20,612 nucleotides of DNA from Nostoc sp. GT001 (GTDB lineage: Bacteria > Cyanobacteriota > Cyanobacteriia > Cyanobacteriales > Nostocaceae): positions 3,978,491 through 3,999,102 of the forward strand of contig NZ_JAUDRJ010000003.1 of the NCBI RefSeq assembly GCF_030382115.1. The letters are read 5' to 3'. How positions within the stretch are numbered: position 1 is the first letter of the stretch; each line of letters opens with the position of its first letter. The translations under genes and the position numbers were made by a program. This document shows, one piece after another, positions 16,813-20,612 of the stretch. The notes under the pieces are model-generated. The model was not told the DNA's origin. It was given only the letters and a program-made list of their open reading frames with translations, and did not search any database.

Positions 16813-17136
16813 ATGTTTATGAATGAAAATAAGGACTATTTAGAAGTAATTGGTGATTTTTTAATCCGGTTTTATCATGAAGAGCCAGACGACCTTCAAG
16901 CATCTATAAAAGCAGTAGAAACTATGACAAGTCTCTTTGACTATGAGTGGGAAGTAGCAACGGCTTTTAGAAATTTACTTGAAATGGAATTGCCTCCTGG
17001 TCAAATCAGGGATTTAGTTAGACTTAAAGCCAATCGCTACGCACAAAATGATGATGATGCCAGAGAATTTCTAAAAGAAATATATCAGAGTAATGATTTG
17101 GAGAATGCAATTAATTTTAAGGATTATGAAGATTGA
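16813..17136 (+). CDS. Putative immunity protein for the upstream toxin (CdiI-like)
   Basis: A 107-residue acidic protein starting 5 nt after the toxin stop codon; an alternative start is the in-frame ATG at 16819. It is predicted all-helical without signal peptide or membrane segment, so it is cytoplasmic, as an immunity protein against a nuclease must be. The pattern FLIRFYHEEPDD near the start, a middle block including LLEMELPPGQIRDLV, and a terminal block including AREFLKEIY recall the CdiI_2-type immunity family (typically a [YF]-[YF]-H-Q-[DE] start and W/F-L-x-x-I-Y end), which accompanies RNase A-like CdiA-CT toxins. This similarity is from memory of the family pattern. Position, size and acidity support the role independently. 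It is probably co-transcribed with the toxin gene. Confidence 0.6.
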   Translation: MFMNENKDYLEVIGDFLIRFYHEEPDDLQASIKAVETMTSLFDYEWEVATAFRNLLEMELPPGQIRDLVRLKANRYAQNDDDAREFLKEIYQSNDLENAINFKDYED

Positions 17137-17329
17137 TACGTTGTGGACAGCGGCTCAAAAAATTAAAGAGTGAGTGAAACGAAAAAACTTTAACCAGTTC
17201 TTTGAAAACAGCAGCTTCTAGGAAATGCCTAAAAACTTAAGAATCCCTTAAATTACCTCTGGAATTCGCTGCCAGCATATCCTAAAGATATTTGATGAAG
17301 ATATTTTGCAACTTTAATCACATCTTTGT

Positions 17330-18463
17330 ATGGCAGATCACACTGAAACTTATCAGCTTAACACCGAGTTAACCCTACACGACTCCTCCCAAACACCACT
17401 AACCGTTCACGCCATTACCCTATCCCTCACCAAACAAGACAACGAACTCATCGAGTGTCGCCTCACCTTCCAAGTCAACCCACAACTCTACCAACGCATC
17501 GATACCGCCGCCTTATTCAATCTCAAACCAGATGCGCGTAACCCCCTATTATCTGGCAAATTTCTCAGCGAACCAGACGTTACCATCGAAGTCAGCCTGA
17601 AACCAGATTTATTACCACTCCTGTCTGAACACGCCGTCAACATTGATGAAACTGCAAAATATATCCTGAATTTAAGCCAAGAACAACCCGATAACCAAAT
17701 CCTCTTCACCGAAAGTTGGTTGGGTTTATCTGTTAAACAGCAACAAGAATCAGATGAAATCGGCTATCGTACTCTTTGGTCTTATATTAGTCTAGAAAAT
17801 CTGGCTCAAACAAGCGCTTCCGGTGAAGGAATTGCTGAAGGTATTGTCAACTTTTTTAAAGATTGGACTGAGGCAAATTTGTCAGCTAAAACTCAAAAAT
17901 CTGCTGCCAAAATGCTAGAAGGAATCGATAAATTTTTGACTGAATTCGCTGATATTAACACAGATGACATAACACAAAAAATAGAGGCAGCTTTGCCATC
18001 AGATTCTACAGATGGTAGTATTTTTGAAGTAATAATTAATTTCTTCCAAGCTGATAATTGGCCGTTTGTACAACTTCCAGAACAGCCAGCTTTACAAATA
18101 CCGTTCCAAGGCGAAAATGGCAAATGGAATTGTTACGCTAGAGCCAGAAGTGAACAAAATCAATTTGTTTTTTACTCAATTTTTCCAGTCAATGCACCAG
18201 AAAATAAGCGGTTGGCTGTAGCAGAGTTTATAACTAGAGCTAATTGTGGTATGATGATTGGCAACTTTGAGCTAGATTTTAGCGATGGCGAGATTAGCTA
18301 CAAAACCAGCATTGATGTAGAAGGTGACAGACTCAGTTTTGCCCTCATTCAACGAGTGGTTTACGCCAATGTGACGATGATGGATGAATACCTGCCAGGG
18401 ATAATGTCTGTCATTTATGGTAATGTCTCACCAGAAGAAGCGATCGCCCAAGTTGAAAGGTAA
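17330..18463 (+). CDS. YbjN-domain protein with a divergent N-terminal half
   Basis: A 377-residue cytoplasmic protein. The C-terminal part (about residues 231-377) is a YbjN domain: FFQADNWPF, then a block with PFQGENGKWNCYAR, then a stretch from RANCGMMIGNFELDF to DGEISYKTSIDVEGD, and a last helix with YLPGIMSVIYGNVSPEEAI. YbjN folds like type III secretion chaperones; in cyanobacteria related proteins are annotated as sensory transduction regulators or chaperones. The first 165 or so residues are a beta-rich region that I do not recognise, and 165-225 look helical. The first 370 nt of the gene are strikingly C-rich on the coding strand (ACC, CTC, CCC codons) while the rest is AT-rich, suggesting different origins of the two parts. 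It lies 193 nt after the putative immunity gene; whether it belongs with the toxin is open. Confidence 0.8.
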   Translation: MADHTETYQLNTELTLHDSSQTPLTVHAITLSLTKQDNELIECRLTFQVNPQLYQRIDTAALFNLKPDARNPLLSGKFLSEPDVTIEVSLKPDLLPLLSEHAVNIDETAKYILNLSQEQPDNQILFTESWLGLSVKQQQESDEIGYRTLWSYISLENLAQTSASGEGIAEGIVNFFKDWTEANLSAKTQKSAAKMLEGIDKFLTEFADINTDDITQKIEAALPSDSTDGSIFEVIINFFQADNWPFVQLPEQPALQIPFQGENGKWNCYARARSEQNQFVFYSIFPVNAPENKRLAVAEFITRANCGMMIGNFELDFSDGEISYKTSIDVEGDRLSFALIQRVVYANVTMMDEYLPGIMSVIYGNVSPEEAIAQVER

Positions 18464-18516
18464 GCTAATCATTCAGCATTGGAAATTTTTAGTACATTTG
18501 TATAGAGTAAGCCAGA

Positions 18517-19104
18517 CTAGGGTTCTACTATAACAGTTGTACTAAGTTTGACCATTTCATACAGTTCACGAACATCTTCGTTATACATCCGAACGCAACC
18601 ATGAGAAGCTGCTTTCCCGACAGATGTTCTATCAGGAGTACCATGAAATCCGATGTATTCTCTGCCAACATTCCAAAATGCAATCCAGCGTTCTCCCAAA
18701 GGATTATTTGCACCTGGAAGAACTAATTTTCCAGTTTTAGGATGTGTCCAATCTGGGTTTTTCAACATCTCAATAACTTTGAACTTTCCTATTGGCGTTT
18801 CCGAACCTGGTTTACCAACCGCGACTGGGTAGCTAGCTTGTAAACTGTCTCCTTTATATACATACAGCTTCCGCATACTTCGTTTAAGTACTAGATGGAT
18901 GTGTTGTTTAGAAACTGCGGAAACAGTTGGCTTGACTATAGGAGATGCTACTTTCTCAATTGTTTTTTGGGAATCTGCACGTTTCTCAATACTCACCCTA
19001 GCAGTATGCTGTGATTGCAGCCAGAAGAACAGTGCAATTGCACCAAAACCAATACTTAAACCAGTACAAAGTTCCAGGTTATTCTTGATTATCTTGTTTT
19101 GCAT
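18517..19104 (-). CDS. L,D-transpeptidase (YkuD family), membrane-anchored
   Basis: A 195-residue protein with an N-terminal signal-anchor (about residues 13-31, rich in Leu/Ile/Phe) and a short linker. The YkuD catalytic domain (about 68-195) has SETPIGKFKVIEM, FHGTP (His154) and the signature SHGCVRM with His168 and catalytic Cys170. Such enzymes form 3-3 crosslinks in peptidoglycan or attach proteins to it, in the periplasm. The domain is complete, with LPGANNPLGERWIAF before the active site. Convergent with the YbjN gene, 53 nt apart with no terminator that I can see. The symbol ykuD is not given because there are many paralogues. Confidence 0.9.
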   Translation of the reverse strand: MQNKIIKNNLELCTGLSIGFGAIALFFWLQSQHTARVSIEKRADSQKTIEKVASPIVKPTVSAVSKQHIHLVLKRSMRKLYVYKGDSLQASYPVAVGKPGSETPIGKFKVIEMLKNPDWTHPKTGKLVLPGANNPLGERWIAFWNVGREYIGFHGTPDRTSVGKAASHGCVRMYNEDVRELYEMVKLSTTVIVEP

Positions 19105-19641
19105 AAACTATTCAGCTTGGAGCGAAGCTAGCTATTTAAGTTAAAATAATCACTTTTTTTAATCAACTTTAAGAAATTAAACCAATTTCAAAAAAGAATG
19201 CGGCATATAAATACTTCTAAACCCTTGTTATTTATGGCTTTATAAATGAGCGTATGACTGAATTGGTATTATCTGATTTATCTAAGGGCATACATTGTAC
19301 AATTCCAAATCTGAGAGGATGTTTGAAAAGTCGTTTTGTCGGTATCAAAAGTTTTAGAACCCTCTAAATCCCCCGATAAATTGGGGGGCTTTTATTCCGG
19401 TTTCCTCCTTTTTAAGGGGTTGGGGAGTCTAAAAGTATCTAAAGTCACGGCAAAACACTTTTCAAACAACCTCTGAGGCAATGCTTAAAGCCTTAATCAG
19501 GTTACCTGATATATTGTTCTCTCTTCATTACTAGCTTAAAACATGCTTTCCTCTCAACGAGCCAAAATTAAAGAATCAGCAAGCTTAATTCCTAAATTAT
19601 AATTTTTGGCTTTCCATTTTGCCCTTTATAAATCTATAGTT
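19105..19641. other. Gene-free spacer containing a MITE
   Basis: No supported gene in 537 nt. Left part: a degenerate inverted repeat ACCAATTTCA (19181-19190) / TGAATTGGT (19259-19267). Middle: the 157-bp MITE with target duplication at 19311-19477. Right part (19478-19641): nothing recognisable. Confidence 0.6.
19316..19472. mobile_element. 157-bp MITE with terminal inverted repeats and 5-bp duplication
   Basis: The left end AGGATGTTTGAAAAGT and the right end ACTTTTCAAACAACCT are inverted repeats matching at 15 of 16 positions; the match continues inwards (GTTTTG/CAAAAC) with a one-base shift. CTGAG occurs directly outside both ends (19311-19315 and 19473-19477), as a 5-bp target-site duplication would. 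The interior has no ORF and holds the CTAAATCCCCC...GGGGGG type palindromes often seen in Nostoc spacers. It would need a transposase in trans; the IS4-like remnant at the left edge is not demonstrably related. Confidence 0.75.
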
Positions 19642-20100
19642 TTACCATAGTCTTATTGGGAAATTGGGAGAGACTGAAGGTGCTTTTTGAACTGGTGTAG
19701 ATGGTTGTTTTATTCTCCTTCTTGAAGGAGTTTGTCTCTGTGGTGTGTCCGTTACTAGTCTGACTCGTGGTCTAGATTCTGGTCTACTAATGGCTGTTGA
19801 ACGCCTTGATGACCTTCTAGGTTCCTCTCTACCAATGAATGTTGAACGCCTTGATGACCTTATAGATTCTGCTCTACTAATGACTGTTCGGCGTGATGAA
19901 GAGCGTCTGCTTCCTGGCTGTATCGCAGGTCCTGCAGCAGGTAATCCATCAACAATAATATTATTATTACTATTATTATTGTTTGATGCTATTGCCGGCC
20001 CTGCAACAGGAAGTGCTTCTTGGGCCAGTAAACGTTGCGCTGGAAAACAACTCAAACTTGTGAAAACAACTAAAGCAGTAGCAGAAAGTCTAATTTTCAT
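19642..20100 (-). CDS. Secreted Arg/Ser-rich repeat protein of unknown function
   Basis: A 152-residue protein with a clear signal peptide (MKIRLSATALVVFTSLSC, then FPAQRLLAQ; cleavage around residue 26). The mature part has a duplicated ALPVAGPAIAS / GLPAAGPAIQP motif around an Asn-rich stretch coded by an ATT/AAT microsatellite (about 19950-19980). Then come three imperfect repeats of about 15 residues (SSRRTVISRAESIR, SSRRSTFIGREEPRR, SSRRSTAISRPESRPR), and a Pro/Gln-rich tail. It is strongly basic and probably disordered, so it may bind acidic polymers such as peptidoglycan or polysaccharide. AAGAAG directly before the ATG serves as ribosome binding site. The opposite strand is also open, but the signal peptide supports this strand. 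I do not recognise a family. Confidence 0.65.
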   Translation of the reverse strand: MKIRLSATALVVFTSLSCFPAQRLLAQEALPVAGPAIASNNNNSNNNIIVDGLPAAGPAIQPGSRRSSSRRTVISRAESIRSSRRSTFIGREEPRRSSRRSTAISRPESRPRVRLVTDTPQRQTPSRRRIKQPSTPVQKAPSVSPNFPIRLW

Positions 20101-20186
20101 CTTCTTTAATAACCTTTGCTTTATGAATTTACTTCAGATGCACGCTACTAGAATGCCAAGCTCAATTAATCAGATTGATGTGCAGA

Positions 20187-20612
20187 CTATCGATAATTCC
20201 TATTGAACTCTTTACACGACAAATTATCGCTTCCTTCTAACTTATCTGCGCGCCAGAGTCCATCTTTCTCAGTTTTATCTGTAAATATATATACTCCTTC
20301 TCCTTGACATTTATTATTAGCAAAGTTTCCTCTATATTCGTTTCCGTTTCTCAATTTTAAATATCCCAGCCCTTGCAACCGATCATTTTTAAACTGCCCT
20401 AAATAATAGTTAATATTACTTTCTACCGGATATAATAATCTCCCACAACCACTACGTTTATTATTTTTAAAGTCTCCATAGTATTGAAATTCATTTTGCT
20501 TAAAAGCCATCAACCCTCTACCATTGGCTTCTTTGGTTTTTGGATTGATCTGCCCGTAATATTTATAGACGTTAGTTTCCCAGGTTGGTTTGCCTGTAGC
20601 TGCGGGGGGGAG
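20187..20612 (-). CDS. MORN-repeat protein, N-terminus cut by the window edge
   Basis: The minus-strand frame is open from 20612 to the TAG at 20187 (141 residues), so the gene continues beyond the right edge; an apparent internal start at 20513 is a TTG within the repeats and not the real start. It shows four MORN repeats: YYGQINPKTKEANGRGLMAF, then YYGDFKNNKRSGCGRLLYP, then YLGQFKNDRLQGLGYLKL, then EYRGNFANNKCQGEGVYIF, followed by a degenerate fifth. MORN repeats (YxGxF...GxGxxxxxxG) form beta-hairpin rods that bind phospholipids or proteins. Only the last part is visible, so other domains may lie upstream. The gene for the Arg/Ser-rich secreted protein follows 86 nt downstream on the same strand, possibly in one transcript. 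Confidence 0.85.
   Translation of the reverse strand, partial: LPPAATGKPTWETNVYKYYGQINPKTKEANGRGLMAFKQNEFQYYGDFKNNKRSGCGRLLYPVESNINYYLGQFKNDRLQGLGYLKLRNGNEYRGNFANNKCQGEGVYIFTDKTEKDGLWRADKLEGSDNLSCKEFNRNYR

Noticed and set aside
19181..19267. Possible second MITE with ACCAATTTCA / TGAATTGGT ends
   Set aside because: Arms are short and mismatched and no target duplication is seen.
19745..20206. Plus-strand ORF of 153 codons
   Set aside because: It is antisense to the secreted protein; the minus strand has a proper signal peptide and ribosome binding site.

Overview
The window looks like a chromosome segment of a filamentous, heterocyst-forming cyanobacterium (Nostoc/Anabaena type). I infer this from: a ycf3 gene for photosystem I assembly; at least nine copies of the HIP1 octamer GCGATCGC in about 20 kb; several heptanucleotide short tandem repeat (STRR) arrays between genes; and many palindromic dispersed repeats of the kind known from Nostoc genomes. 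Genes lie on both strands in short units, with long AT-rich or repeat-filled spacers.

Left part (1-5030): an IS4-like transposase remnant runs off the left edge on the minus strand, and a short dispersed repeat appears to sit in its reading frame. Next comes a large RTX-type calcium-binding protein with a C-terminal PPC domain, a spacer with two inverted-repeat elements, a small secreted cysteine-containing protein, and a PlsC-type acyltransferase. Middle part (5029-9110): mostly minus-strand housekeeping genes (MoaD/ThiS-like protein, gatC, ycf3, yedK), then a plus-strand glutathione S-transferase and a minus-strand DUF2809/DUF167 gene pair that overlaps. Spacers here hold STRR arrays and SDR-type repeats.

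Right part (9110-20612): an 849-base AT-rich spacer with a good sigma70-like promoter leads into a second RTX protein, which shares its C-terminal module with the first. After a probable terminator comes the most interesting unit. It is a 1730-residue DUF4157 (HELTH) polymorphic-toxin-like protein whose C-terminus resembles the RNase A-like CdiA-CT toxins (His...Arg...Thr-x-Tyr). It is followed 5 bases later by a 107-residue acidic protein that is a good candidate for its immunity protein. A YbjN-domain protein follows. The window closes with minus-strand envelope-type genes: an L,D-transpeptidase, a secreted Arg/Ser-rich repeat protein, and a MORN-repeat protein cut by the right edge. A 157-bp MITE with a 5-bp target duplication lies among them.

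The surface and secreted theme (two RTX proteins, a giant modular toxin with putative immunity, L,D-transpeptidase, PPC and MORN proteins) suggests an accessory region for cell-surface or inter-cell interaction, interleaved with core genes. All assignments were made by reading motifs; no database search was run.
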